DNA from: Bradyrhizobium diazoefficiens
GTDB taxonomy: Bacteria > Pseudomonadota > Alphaproteobacteria > Rhizobiales > Xanthobacteraceae
NCBI RefSeq assembly: GCF_016599855.1
Contig: NZ_CP067041.1
Location: 5,332,001-5,396,000, forward strand
DNA length: 64,000 nt
Reading direction: 5' to 3'
Position numbers and translations under genes: made by a program. Shown here one piece after another: positions 42,932 to 52,600 of the stretch; the first letter of the stretch is position 1, and each line of letters starts with the position of its first letter. Below the pieces are notes generated by a model, which did not search any database, was not told where the DNA came from, and was given only the letters and a program-made list of their open reading frames with translations.

Positions 42932-45900
42932 CTAGACAATCAGGATGTCGTGCGGGTTGATGACCGCACCGGCCTGGACGGCCACCACCGCATGCGCCGA
43001 TTCCTGGGTGTCGTCAGCGCTGAAATAAAGTGTCTGGTTGGCCGTATCGAAGTGGAATTCGGCCGCGCCGGAGAAAGTATTATCGGCCGAGCTTTCGAAT
43101 ATCGACATCACGTCCATGCCTGCCGTCAGGCCGCCGCCGAACCCGCTCGCCGAGATCGCGATGCGATCGTGCTCGGTGGTGGTGTTGAAGTCCATGATCT
43201 GGCTGGGATTGGCAGACGGCAACTGGAATGCGAAAATGTCGTCGCCGCCACCGCCAGTCATGACATGGTTGCCCGCGCTGCTGGTCACTAGGACGTCATT
43301 GCCAGCGCCCCCGTTCATGGTCTCATTGCCCTGGGTTGCGATGAGGATGCTGCCGCTGCTGCTATCGGCGGTGAGCGTCATGCCAGACGTCGGATTGTTG
43401 CTGACGATGACGATCGCGCTGTTGTTGCTGTTCGTGATCCCGTCGAAGGCGGTGTAATCGAACGAACCTCCCGGCGTCGCATCGTCGATGAAGAACGTAT
43501 CGCTGGATACGGTCGCGGTACCGCCGGAACTGCCCGTAATGTTGCCGACCGAGACGTGATCGGTGCTATCAGGATCGCTGTCGTTCAGCGCCAGGGCCCA
43601 GGACGGAATGTCGACCACGCCGCCTGCGCCGGCGTCGGTGACCACACTATCGTTGACTGCGGTCGGCGCATCGTTGGTGCCATTGAGGGTCACGGTGACG
43701 TCCTGCATGGTGGTGCCGCCATGATTGTCGGCCACAGTCACCAAATAGTCCTGGATGAGCATTTGTCCCTGACCCAGGAATTGAACGTCGGCATTGTTCA
43801 CCGTGAAATGCCATGCGACCGAACCCGTGCCCGATGATTCAGTGACGGGATCGACCGTGAACGTGCCGACATAGCCACTGCCGAGCGCAACCGCGCTTGC
43901 GCTATGCGTATCTCCGGTCTCGACGTCCGAGAAGGAGATCGCGCCGGAGGTGGTTGCGGTGGCAGGTCCCGTCTCAGGATTGACGTTAACGTTGTCCAGG
44001 ATCATGCCGTCGGCCTCGTCGGCATACTGGAACTGTAGCGTCGTGGCCGAGGGATCGCCGACCACATCAAAAGCATAGTGATACACGCCCGGCTGCACAT
44101 CGGCGACATTGAGCAGTGTCGTGCCTCCCCACGTCACCGTCAGGGGCGTGTGGCTGCCGTCCGGATCGCCGATGAGGTCGAAGCTGACAAAGTAGTGCTC
44201 GCCTGATGTCGTCGCGATGCTCTGTGACAGCGCGCCCCCGCTCGTTGGCCCGACATGGGTCGAATAGTGGCCATAGGTGCTGCCGATTTCGTATTCCACG
44301 ACTTGAATCGGACCGCTGGCGGTCCAGCCGGTCAGGTCTCCGGTCTCGAAGTCGCCGTTGACGATCGAAGCCGCACCGGCGTCCTCTGTGACGGATCCGA
44401 TGACGCTTCCGCCCGTGATGACCGGACGGTCGTCGGCTCCTGCGATGTCGAAGGTCAACGTCGTCGTGGCTTGATGGCCCTGGCCGTCATCAACCGTGAT
44501 ATTGAACTGATCGCTGACATGGTCGCCGACCTGTAACGGATCAACGGCGGCGCTGGCCACATATGAGTAGGACCCATCGGGCCCCATGATCAGCGACCCG
44601 TAGGTGCCGGCAACCAGCTCACCGATATTGGACGCGCTGCCATTGATCTCGGCGATGGTCCGGGGATAGCTCAGATCGACCGGCAGCGTGAGGTCGCTGA
44701 TCGTTCCGGCGGCGAGAGTGATGCCGGTATCGGCGGACGCGGTATCCGAGACCTGCACCGTCGCAGGCGTGACGGTGAAGGGATCCGACGCGCCATTGAT
44801 GGTAACGGTCACCGTCTGGGTCGAGCTTGTCGTCCCGTCCATCACAGAGAGGTCGTATTGAACGGTCAGCGTTTCGCCCAAGCTGAGGAAGTCGAGATCA
44901 GCGTCCGGAATGCCGAAGCTCCAGTCAATGCCCCCGATGCCAGTGCCAGTGGAATCATGCAGCACAGTGGCGAGCGCCGACTGGAGGTCCACCAGCGTCT
45001 GGCCGGGGACGACAAGGCTGCTGTCCGACCACGTCGCCGAATCCAGTGCTACGCTGACGGAATGAACGTCCGACAGATCGACGTCATTGAAGCTCAGCGT
45101 TCCCGTCGGCACCGGGCTCGTGGTGTCAATGGCACTCGATCCGGTCACCCCGGGCTGCTCGGACAGCGACGCCGATTCCGGCCCACTGGTGATGACGGGC
45201 GCATCATTGGCGCCGGTGATGACGACGGAGACGGTCTGCGTCGAGCTGGTAGAGCCGTCCGCGACCTTGATGTCGTAGTTCACCGTCAGCATCTCGGCCG
45301 CCGCGAGATAGTCGACGTCCTTGTCGAGAATCGCAAAATTCCAGTCGATACTGCCGGTGCCGGTGCCCGTGGAATCGTGCAGCGTCGTCGTCAGCGCCGC
45401 GGCAAGGTCGGCCTGCGTCGCCGCCGGCGCCGTCGGCTCGGAGCTCGAGTCGAGCGCCACGGTCACGGTGTGCGTGTCGCTGGTGTCCTGATCGGTGAAG
45501 GCGAGCGTGCCCGCCGGTATCGCCGGCGTCGTGTCGGGCGTTGACGAGCCCATGGTGGCATCCTGCTCGATTATGGTGGAGGATTCCGGGCCGCTCGTGA
45601 TCACGACGGGATGATTGACGCCGAGGATCGTGATGGCGACATCCTGCGTGGCGGCGCCACCGTGACCGTCGTCGACCGCGACGTGATAGACGAGCTTGAG
45701 CGTCTCGCCGCCGTTCAGGAAATTGGCCTCGGAATTGGGGAATGCGAAATTCCAGTCGATATCTCCGATCAAATGCCCGGTCGAATCGTGGAGCGCGGTG
45801 CCGAACGCGGCCAGCAATTGCGCATTGGTCAGCGGAATCGCGCCGTCGCCAGAACGGCTCGCCGTGACGGTGGTCGAAACGCTGTGCACATCCGCCAGAT

Positions 45901-46837
45901 CGATATCGGAGAACAACACGCTGTCATGCGCGGTGAGATTGCCGGTCGGATCGACATTGTGGTCCTCGACGAGAGCGGCCGATTCCGGGCACGAGAGGAA
46001 CACCGGCTTGTCGTTGGTGCCCACCACGGTGACGGTGACCGTCTGCGTCGAAACACCGCCGGCGTGATCGTCGAGCTGCACGGTGTAGGTGATGTCGAGA
46101 TGCTGGCCCGCCGCGAGATAGTCGAAGGCGAGATCGGGTGCCGAAAAGGTGGTGTTGATGGTGCCGGCGCTGGAGCCGGAATTCTTGATGACGTTGTCGA
46201 CATGATAGAACGCCATCAGCTCGGCGTCGCCGAACGGGCCCGGCAACAGGCCCGCAGTGGCGCCGGAGGCGGATGCGCCGATCACGCTCGCGGTGTAGCC
46301 GGTGTTGGTGAGATCGTCGTCGGTGAAGTTCAGCGCAACGTGAACCGTGTCGGGCGACAGCGACAGGGTCTGGCTGGTCTGTTCGGTGACGATCGCCGTC
46401 GTCGTGTTGATGACAGGTTTGTCGTCGCTGCCGGTGACAGTGACCTTGACGGTCTGGATCGCGCTGCCGCCGTGGTTGTCGGAGACCTCGATGTCGTAGG
46501 TCAGCACCAGCGTCTGGTTCTTGGCGAGGAAATCGAAATCCTGGTCCTGGTCGCTAAAGCTCCATTTGATCTGGCCCGAGCCGCTTGAATCGCTCAGAAT
46601 CTGCGATTGCATCGCGGCCTGGAAATGCGCAAGCGAGGCCGTAGGGACAGCCGTTCCGCCTGAGACCACCGCGGAATGCAGCGTCGCGGTTGTCGTATGG
46701 CTATCGGTCTTGTCACTGTCCTTAAAACTCATCGTTCCCGACAGCGTTCGCAGCGTGGTCGAATCGTCGAGGTTGGCGAATTCGGTGAAGCTGCCCGTGG
46801 CGGATGACGAGGTGAAAACCGGCGTATGATTGGTCAT
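42932..46837 (-). CDS. Large secreted VCBS/cadherin-like protein with RTX C-terminus
   Basis: The 1301-residue protein starts at ATG 46837 (AGGGA eight bases upstream). There is no Sec signal. At least five VCBS-like repeats of about 130 residues end in V-T-x-x-G-x-x-D-x-P-V-I (TGSDDKPVI, VGTNDKPVF, TGANDAPVI, NGASDPF, NGTNDAPTA). A jelly-roll carbohydrate-binding-like module (NGDFETGDLTGWTASG to DGMILDNVNVN) occupies about residues 829-952. Near 1169-1215 there are RTX nonapeptides (GGAGNDVL, MTGGGGDDIFAF), and the C-terminus is the usual type I secretion tail. It is probably a calcium-dependent adhesin or matrix protein. No ABC exporter lies in this window. Confidence 0.88.
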   Translation of the reverse strand: MTNHTPVFTSSSATGSFTEFANLDDSTTLRTLSGTMSFKDSDKTDSHTTTATLHSAVVSGGTAVPTASLAHFQAAMQSQILSDSSGSGQIKWSFSDQDQDFDFLAKNQTLVLTYDIEVSDNHGGSAIQTVKVTVTGSDDKPVINTTTAIVTEQTSQTLSLSPDTVHVALNFTDDDLTNTGYTASVIGASASGATAGLLPGPFGDAELMAFYHVDNVIKNSGSSAGTINTTFSAPDLAFDYLAAGQHLDITYTVQLDDHAGGVSTQTVTVTVVGTNDKPVFLSCPESAALVEDHNVDPTGNLTAHDSVLFSDIDLADVHSVSTTVTASRSGDGAIPLTNAQLLAAFGTALHDSTGHLIGDIDWNFAFPNSEANFLNGGETLKLVYHVAVDDGHGGAATQDVAITILGVNHPVVITSGPESSTIIEQDATMGSSTPDTTPAIPAGTLAFTDQDTSDTHTVTVALDSSSEPTAPAATQADLAAALTTTLHDSTGTGTGSIDWNFAILDKDVDYLAAAEMLTVNYDIKVADGSTSSTQTVSVVITGANDAPVITSGPESASLSEQPGVTGSSAIDTTSPVPTGTLSFNDVDLSDVHSVSVALDSATWSDSSLVVPGQTLVDLQSALATVLHDSTGTGIGGIDWSFGIPDADLDFLSLGETLTVQYDLSVMDGTTSSTQTVTVTINGASDPFTVTPATVQVSDTASADTGITLAAGTISDLTLPVDLSYPRTIAEINGSASNIGELVAGTYGSLIMGPDGSYSYVASAAVDPLQVGDHVSDQFNITVDDGQGHQATTTLTFDIAGADDRPVITGGSVIGSVTEDAGAASIVNGDFETGDLTGWTASGPIQVVEYEIGSTYGHYSTHVGPTSGGALSQSIATTSGEHYFVSFDLIGDPDGSHTPLTVTWGGTTLLNVADVQPGVYHYAFDVVGDPSATTLQFQYADEADGMILDNVNVNPETGPATATTSGAISFSDVETGDTHSASAVALGSGYVGTFTVDPVTESSGTGSVAWHFTVNNADVQFLGQGQMLIQDYLVTVADNHGGTTMQDVTVTLNGTNDAPTAVNDSVVTDAGAGGVVDIPSWALALNDSDPDSTDHVSVGNITGSSGGTATVSSDTFFIDDATPGGSFDYTAFDGITNSNNSAIVIVSNNPTSGMTLTADSSSGSILIATQGNETMNGGAGNDVLVTSSAGNHVMTGGGGDDIFAFQLPSANPSQIMDFNTTTEHDRIAISASGFGGGLTAGMDVMSIFESSADNTFSGAAEFHFDTANQTLYFSADDTQESAHAVVAVQAGAVINPHDILIV

Positions 46838-47372
46838 GGAAAAATCCCTGCCTGCGTTTGCCATGAAGGCGCCGCCGCATGAGGACACGGTGACGCGACT
46901 AGTCGGTCTGAGAGATCAGACGTGACTCAACGAAGTTCGCTTAAAAGTATTGGCTTAGAGTCTTGGCTTGTTCGCGAGGCCGTGCCCGGCGTCGGGACGG
47001 TCAGCAGCAATGAAATTCTGGCGCGGCTCGCGTCCTCGAAACTACTTGGCTACTTTTTCAGTTCAATGACTTCCGGTTGCAGCACACTTGCAATTCACAT
47101 CATACATTCGACTCGACTCAAAATCACGCGGGTGGCCCGTTGCCTCAAAAAGCGAGACGGCATCATGCAACCTCCACGATCTTAGGCCTGAGCGTGCCGC
47201 GTCGTCAACGTGAACGCGCAGGCGCGCACGCGCTCAACTGCGGTTCCAGACGGGGACCGCTTGAAAGATTTATGACAATTGAAGATGCGCTGAACCGCTG
47301 ACGATTGACGCCAGGAATCGCATCCGTCCTTCGCGCTGCGAACGCCACGTCGCAAAAAGCGAAGCGCGGACG
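46838..47372. other. Intergenic region without supported gene
   Basis: These 535 bases lie between the start of the VCBS/RTX gene and the 3' end of the enoyl-CoA hydratase gene, both on the minus strand. A 6-bp hairpin (GTCTGA-GAGA-TCAGAC, 46906-46921) stands about 70 bases upstream of the large gene and could be an operator or 5' UTR structure. The 46940-47150 part is AT-richer than the surroundings. A plus-strand frame 46922-47185 has no ribosome site and I do not support it. Confidence 0.45.
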
Positions 47373-48170
47373 CTATTTGCCCTTCCAGTTCGGCGTACGC
47401 TTGTTGAGGAAGGCATCCATGCCTTCGCGAAAATCTTCGCTCATATACGCCTTGAGGATCAGATCCTCGCCCTGTTCGCGCGACAGCGTGGGGCGGATAC
47501 GGCGCACCGCTTCCTTCGTTGTTTCGAGCGTCAGCGGCGCGTGGCTCGCCACGAGCTTTGCGGTCTCGTCGGCGCGACGCTGCAGCGTCTCGACGTCAGG
47601 CACGATTTCGGTAAGCAGGCCGAGCGCAAGCGCTTCCTGCGCTTCGACGAGGCGCGCCCTGAAGATCAAATCCTTGGTGCGGGCGGGCCCCACCAGCGCG
47701 ACGACACGGCTGATGTTCGACATCGAGAGGCAATTGCCGAGCGTGCGCGCGATCGGGAATCCCATGCGCGTCGTCTCGGTGCCAATGCGCAAGTCGCAGC
47801 AGGCGGCGATGCCGGCGCCGCCGCCGGTGCAGGCCCCGGCGATGGCCGCGATCACCGGCACGCGGCACTGTTCGAGCGTGCCGAGCACGCGATCGATGCG
47901 CGCCTCGTAATCGAGCGCATCCTGCGCGGTCTTGAAGGCGCGGAACTGGGAAATGTCGGTGCCGGACGCGAACGCTTTGTCGCCGGCGCCGGTCAGAATC
48001 AGCGCCTTGATCGAGCGATCGGCGTTGATCTCCTGGCAGATCTCCGCCATGCGATCGTACATGGCGAAGGTCATGGCGTTGCGCGCCTGCGGGCGGTTGA
48101 AGGTGATCCGCGCGATGCCGTCCGTGACGGAGTAGAGCAGGTCTTCGTTGGCAGATGCAGGTAGATTCAT
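47373..48170 (-). CDS. Enoyl-CoA hydratase/isomerase family protein
   Basis: The 265-residue protein has the crotonase fold: GIARITFNRPQARNAMTF, ILTGAGDKAFASGTDISQF (first oxyanion-hole block), and VIAAIAGACTGGGAGIAACCDLRIG (second block with the glycine backbone NH). Glutamate residues expected in hydratases are not clear (the LPSD-like region is FPIARTLGNCLS), so it could be an isomerase or another crotonase activity. It lies 24 bases downstream of the serine-glyoxylate aminotransferase gene and is probably co-transcribed with it. Confidence 0.85.
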   Translation of the reverse strand: MNLPASANEDLLYSVTDGIARITFNRPQARNAMTFAMYDRMAEICQEINADRSIKALILTGAGDKAFASGTDISQFRAFKTAQDALDYEARIDRVLGTLEQCRVPVIAAIAGACTGGGAGIAACCDLRIGTETTRMGFPIARTLGNCLSMSNISRVVALVGPARTKDLIFRARLVEAQEALALGLLTEIVPDVETLQRRADETAKLVASHAPLTLETTKEAVRRIRPTLSREQGEDLILKAYMSEDFREGMDAFLNKRTPNWKGK

Positions 48171-48194
48171 CGCGCGCTCACTTCACTGTTGGTC

Positions 48195-49394
48195 TTAAGC
48201 CACCTGAGCCTTGGTCATCGGCACCACGTCGCGTCCCTTCAGGACGTCCATGGCCGCCAGCACGCCGCCGCTCCGGTGCGGAATCTTGGCAAGATCCAGG
48301 CCCATCTCGACGCCGGCGAGCGTGCCCATCAGCATCAGATCGTTGAAATGGCCGATATGGCCGATGCGGAACACCTTGCCCTTGACCTTGTTCAGGCCGG
48401 TGCCGAGCGACATGTCGAAGTTCTCCAGCACCACCTTGCGGAAGGCGTCGGCATCGTGTCCGTCAGGCACGCGCACGCCGGTCAGCGCCGGCGAATGCGC
48501 GGCGGGATCAGCACACTGTGTCTCCAGGCCCCAGACCTTGGCCGCGGCACGCGTCGCCGCACTGTGACGCTTGTGGCGGGTCCAGACGTTCTCGAGCCCC
48601 TCTTCTTCCAGCATCTTCACCGCTTCACGCAGACCGTAAAGCAGATTGGTCGCGGGCGTATAGGGGAAGGTGCCGAGCTTGTTGAACGAGATGACTTCCT
48701 GCCAGTCCCAATAGGAGCGCATGCCGGGATTGGCCTTGGCGACGGTGAGCGCCTTCTCCGAGACGGCGTTGAAGCCGAGACCCGGCGGCAGCATCAGGCC
48801 CTTCTGCGAACCGGCAACGGAGACGTCGATGCCCCAGGCGTCGTGCTCGTATTCCATCGAGCCGAGGCCGGAGATGGTGTCGACCATCAGGAGCGCCGGA
48901 TGCTGGACGCGGTCAAGCAGCTTGCGCACGTCGAGCGGCGGCGTCACGCAGCCAGTCGAGGTCTCGTTGTGGACGACGCAGACTGCCTTGATCGTGTGCT
49001 GCTTGTCGGCCACAAGGCGCTTCTCGATCTCGACGAGGTCGGCGCCATGGCGCCAGTCGCTCGGAATGAAATCGACGTCGAGCTTGAACTTGTCGGCGAT
49101 GCCGCGCCACAACAGGGCGAACTGGCCGGTCTCGCACATCAAAACCTTGTCGCCGGGCGCGAACACATTGACCATCGCCGCTTCCCAGGCGCCGGTGCCG
49201 GACGAGGGAAAGATGATCACCGGCTGCTTGGTGCGGAACACCCGCTGCATCGCGGCGAGGACCGCGAAACCGAGCTCGGCGAACTCCGGACCGCGATGGT
49301 CCAGCGTCGGCATATCCATCGCCCGCAACACCCGGTCGGGCACGTTGGTCGGTCCTGGAATCTGTAAGAAATGCCTTCCAGTATGCACGGTCAT
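48195..49394 (-). CDS. Serine-glyoxylate (alanine-glyoxylate) aminotransferase
   Basis: The 399-residue class V aminotransferase starts at ATG 49394 (GGAAGGG upstream). It has GRHFLQIPGPTNVPDRVLRAM at the N-terminus, SSGTGAWEAAMVN (cofactor phosphate), VVHNETSTGC, VDTISGLGSMEYEHDAWGID and GSQKGLMLPPGLG with the PLP lysine near residue 197, all characteristic of the SgaA/AGT group. It transfers the amino group of serine (or alanine) to glyoxylate, giving glycine and hydroxypyruvate. It is divergent (194 bases) from a glycolate-oxidase-like gene, so together they suit glycolate/glyoxylate use. Confidence 0.88.
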   Translation of the reverse strand: MTVHTGRHFLQIPGPTNVPDRVLRAMDMPTLDHRGPEFAELGFAVLAAMQRVFRTKQPVIIFPSSGTGAWEAAMVNVFAPGDKVLMCETGQFALLWRGIADKFKLDVDFIPSDWRHGADLVEIEKRLVADKQHTIKAVCVVHNETSTGCVTPPLDVRKLLDRVQHPALLMVDTISGLGSMEYEHDAWGIDVSVAGSQKGLMLPPGLGFNAVSEKALTVAKANPGMRSYWDWQEVISFNKLGTFPYTPATNLLYGLREAVKMLEEEGLENVWTRHKRHSAATRAAAKVWGLETQCADPAAHSPALTGVRVPDGHDADAFRKVVLENFDMSLGTGLNKVKGKVFRIGHIGHFNDLMLMGTLAGVEMGLDLAKIPHRSGGVLAAMDVLKGRDVVPMTKAQVA

Positions 49395-49588
49395 CGGCGC
49401 CCTTCCCGGTCTTTGAGTCTATCTTGGCTTGAGGTCTTCGGTCGCTCTGGCGAGCCGCTCGCATATCACTATTCGGCAGGCTTGTCGCTCGCCCGGCGGG
49501 GTCCGTCAATGCGCAAGAAGCAAGGCTCGCCTTGCCAAGGGCCGTGACGTTAGGCAAGACGGTGGCGGCGGACAGGCGAGAGCGGGTC

Positions 49589-52500
49589 ATGGCGGGGGAA
49601 GTAGCCGAAAAATCACGGGAATCGGCGCCAAAGGACGGTCTGGCGGGGCGTCTGGCCCGTGAAATCTCCGGCGACGTCCTGTTCGACGGTTTCAGCCGCG
49701 GCCGCTACGCCACCGACGCCTCGTTCTACCAGATCATGCCGTCGGGCGTGGTCGTCCCCAAGACCATGGATGAGGCCTTACGGGCGCTGGCGATCGCCCG
49801 CGACGAGGGCGTGAAGGTCATCCCGCGCGGCGGCGGCACCTCGCAATGCGGCCAAACCGTCAATGACGGGCTCGTAGTCGATCTCTCAAAACACCTCAAC
49901 CGCATCCTGTCGCTCGACGTCGAAGGCCGCACCTGCGTGGTCGAGCCCGGCATGGTGCTCGACGACCTCAACCGCCAGCTCAAAAAGCACGGCCTCTGGT
50001 TCCCGGTCGACGTCTCCACGGCCTCGCGCGCGACCATCGGCGGCATGGCCGGCAATAACTCCTGCGGCGGCCGCTCGCTTCGCTACGGCACCATGCGCGA
50101 CAACACGCTGTCGATGGAGGCCTCGCTTGCTAACGGCACGCTAAGTCGCTTCGGCGAGGTCTCGCGCGATCTCTCCGATCTTGACTCCGGCGACAGCATG
50201 CGCGCTTTGTTCCGCGACATGCTCGATCTCGGCACGCGCGAGGCCGACGAGATCGCGGCACGCTTTCCCAAGGTGCAACGCCGCGTCGGCGGCTATAATC
50301 TCGATGCGCTGATGCCGCGCAATGCGCGCAACAACATGGCGCATCTCCTGGTCGGCTCCGAAGGCACGCTGGCCTTGACCACCAAGGTCGAGCTGAAGCT
50401 GTGGCCTGTGATCCGCAACAAGGCGCTCGGCGTCTGCCATTTCGGCAGCTTCTACGAGGCGATGGATGCGGCCCAGCATCTGGTCAAGCTGAAGCCGATC
50501 GCGGTTGAGCTGGTCGATCGCACCATGCTCGCGCTCGGCCGCGAGATCGCGATGTTCGCACCCGTCATCTCTGCCGCCATCAAGGGCGATCCGGATGCCG
50601 TGCTGGTCGTCGAGTTCGCCGAAGAAGATCAGGCCGACAATTTGACGCGCCTCAAGCAGCTTTCCGAGCTAATGGGCGATCTCGGCTTCGGCTGGAACAA
50701 TGACAGGCGCAAATGGGGCGGCGTGGTCGAGATCACCGAGCCGGCCCTTCAGAGTGGCATTGCCGATTTCCGCGCCGCCGGCCTCAACGTCATGATGTCG
50801 ATGAAGCAGGAGGGCAAGCCCGTTTCTTTCGTCGAGGACTGCGCCGTTCCGCTGCCGCATCTGGCCGATTACACCCAGCGGCTGAGCGACATCTTCGCCC
50901 GGCACGGCACCAGCGGCACGATGTACGCGCACGCCTCCGAAGGCTGCCTGCATGTCCGGCCCGTGCTGAACCTGAAGCTCGAGAAGGACGTCGAGGCGAT
51001 GCGCGCCATCGCTGAAGAAGCCTTCGCGCTGGTGCGCGAGTACAAGGGCTCGCATTCCGGCGAGCATGGCGACGGCCTGGTTCGCTCCGAATTCCACGAG
51101 ACCATGTTCGGCGAGCGCCTCGTCGCCGACTTCCGGGAAGTGAAGCAGCGCTTCGATCCCCACGGCGTGCTCAATCCCGGCAAGATCGTCGATGCGCCCA
51201 GGATGGACGACCGCTCGCTGTTCCGCTACCGGCCCGACTATCGCGTCAACGAGTTGAACACAAAACTCGACTGGTCCGCTTATCCTGGCGCCGGCGGCGG
51301 TTTCCAGGGCGCGGTCGAGATGTGCAACAACAACGGCGCCTGCCGCAAGCTCGAGGGCGGCGTGATGTGCCCGTCCTACCGCGCGACGCGCAACGAGAAG
51401 GACGTCACCCGCGGCCGCGCCAACACTTTGCGGCTTGCGATCTCCGGCCAGCTCGGGCTGCATGCGCTCTCCTCGGACGACATGATGGAGACGCTCAAGC
51501 TTTGCGTCTCCTGCAAGGCCTGCCGCCATGAATGTCCTGTTGGTGTCGACATGGCCAAGATGAAGATCGAAGTGCTGGCCGCGCGCGCAGCCAGCCATGG
51601 CCTGACGCTGCGCGATCGCCTGGTCGGCTACCTCCCGCGTTATGCCGGCCTCGCCTCGCGCTTCGCGCCGCTGGCGAATTTGCGCAATCGCAGCCCGCTG
51701 CTGCGAAAGCTGTTCGAGCGCCTTGCCGGCATCAGCGCGCGCCGCGCCCTGCCCGCCTTCCGCAGCGACGTGTTCGTGCCGCCAGCCGACAGCGTTGGAG
51801 CGGAAACCGGCCGCGAAGTCGTGCTCTTCGCCGACACTTTCAATCGCATCTACGAGCGCGAGAATCTCGAGGCCGCGTTGCGTGTCCTCGCGGCCGGTGC
51901 CTATCGTGTGCATATGCCGAAGCCTGCGCGTGGCAGCCGTCCGCTCTGCTGCGGTCGCACGTTCCTGTCCGCCGGACTCGTCGATGACGCCAGGTCCGAG
52001 CTCGACCGCCTCGTCGCCGTCTTCGCGCCGTTTGCGGCGCGCGGCGTGCCGATCGTCGGGCTCGAACCGAGCTGCCTGCTGACGCTGCGCGACGAGCTCG
52101 CCTCGCTGCGCAAGGACGACGACGCCAAGGCGGTCGGCGCCCACGCACTCACCTTCGAGGAATTTCTGGTGCGCGAGGCCGAGGCCGGCCGGCTGCAATT
52201 GCCGCTCGGCACTGTCGCCGACAAAGCCATCGTCCACGGCCATTGCCACCAAAAATCCTTCGGCGCTTTCAAGCCAGTCGAGCAGGTGTTGCGCCTCGTC
52301 CCCGGCCTTGAGGTCCAGACCATCGAGTCGAGCTGTTGCGGCATGGCCGGCGCCTTCGGCTATGGTGCCGACACCTACGATGCCTCGATCGAGATGGCCG
52401 AGCTGTCGCTGCTGCCCGCGGTGCGCCGCGCAGACGAGAATACGCTCGTCGTCGCCGACGGCACCTCCTGCCGCCACCAGATCCATGACGGCGCGCAGCG

Positions 52501-52600
52501 CGAGGCGCTTCACGTCGCCCGCGTGCTGGCGATGAGCCTCGACCGCGCCGGGATCCAATCCACAACCAATTCAATCGCAAAGGATCCCAGCCATGGCTGA
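49589..52600 (+). CDS. Fused FAD-linked oxidase / Fe-S oxidoreductase (GlcD-GlcF or D-lactate dehydrogenase type)
   Basis: From ATG 49589 the protein has 1003 residues (TTG/GTG starts upstream are possible). It combines an FAD-binding-4 domain (VIPRGGGTSQCGQTVNDGLVVD, GNNSCGGRSLRYG), an FAD-oxidase C domain (YAHASEGCLHVRPVLNL, GEHGDGLVRSEF), two 4Fe-4S sites (CNNNGAC/CPSYR near 578 and CVSCKACRHECP near 640) and a C-terminal CCG domain pair (CCGRTFLSAG, SCCGMAGAFGY). This is equivalent to GlcD plus GlcF in one chain, as in Dld/YdiJ-type 2-hydroxyacid dehydrogenases. It would oxidise glycolate, D-lactate or D-2-hydroxyglutarate and pass electrons to the respiratory chain. Substrate unknown. 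Confidence 0.85.
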   Translation: MAGEVAEKSRESAPKDGLAGRLAREISGDVLFDGFSRGRYATDASFYQIMPSGVVVPKTMDEALRALAIARDEGVKVIPRGGGTSQCGQTVNDGLVVDLSKHLNRILSLDVEGRTCVVEPGMVLDDLNRQLKKHGLWFPVDVSTASRATIGGMAGNNSCGGRSLRYGTMRDNTLSMEASLANGTLSRFGEVSRDLSDLDSGDSMRALFRDMLDLGTREADEIAARFPKVQRRVGGYNLDALMPRNARNNMAHLLVGSEGTLALTTKVELKLWPVIRNKALGVCHFGSFYEAMDAAQHLVKLKPIAVELVDRTMLALGREIAMFAPVISAAIKGDPDAVLVVEFAEEDQADNLTRLKQLSELMGDLGFGWNNDRRKWGGVVEITEPALQSGIADFRAAGLNVMMSMKQEGKPVSFVEDCAVPLPHLADYTQRLSDIFARHGTSGTMYAHASEGCLHVRPVLNLKLEKDVEAMRAIAEEAFALVREYKGSHSGEHGDGLVRSEFHETMFGERLVADFREVKQRFDPHGVLNPGKIVDAPRMDDRSLFRYRPDYRVNELNTKLDWSAYPGAGGGFQGAVEMCNNNGACRKLEGGVMCPSYRATRNEKDVTRGRANTLRLAISGQLGLHALSSDDMMETLKLCVSCKACRHECPVGVDMAKMKIEVLAARAASHGLTLRDRLVGYLPRYAGLASRFAPLANLRNRSPLLRKLFERLAGISARRALPAFRSDVFVPPADSVGAETGREVVLFADTFNRIYERENLEAALRVLAAGAYRVHMPKPARGSRPLCCGRTFLSAGLVDDARSELDRLVAVFAPFAARGVPIVGLEPSCLLTLRDELASLRKDDDAKAVGAHALTFEEFLVREAEAGRLQLPLGTVADKAIVHGHCHQKSFGAFKPVEQVLRLVPGLEVQTIESSCCGMAGAFGYGADTYDASIEMAELSLLPAVRRADENTLVVADGTSCRHQIHDGAQREALHVARVLAMSLDRAGIQSTTNSIAKDPSHG

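Noticed and set aside
46922..47185. 87-codon frame in the spacer upstream of the VCBS/RTX gene
   Set aside because: GTG start without ribosome site and an unconvincing sequence.
50669..52558. 629-codon minus-strand frame opposite the FAD/Fe-S oxidoreductase
   Set aside because: Shadow frame of a long high-GC gene; lacks ribosome site and domain content.
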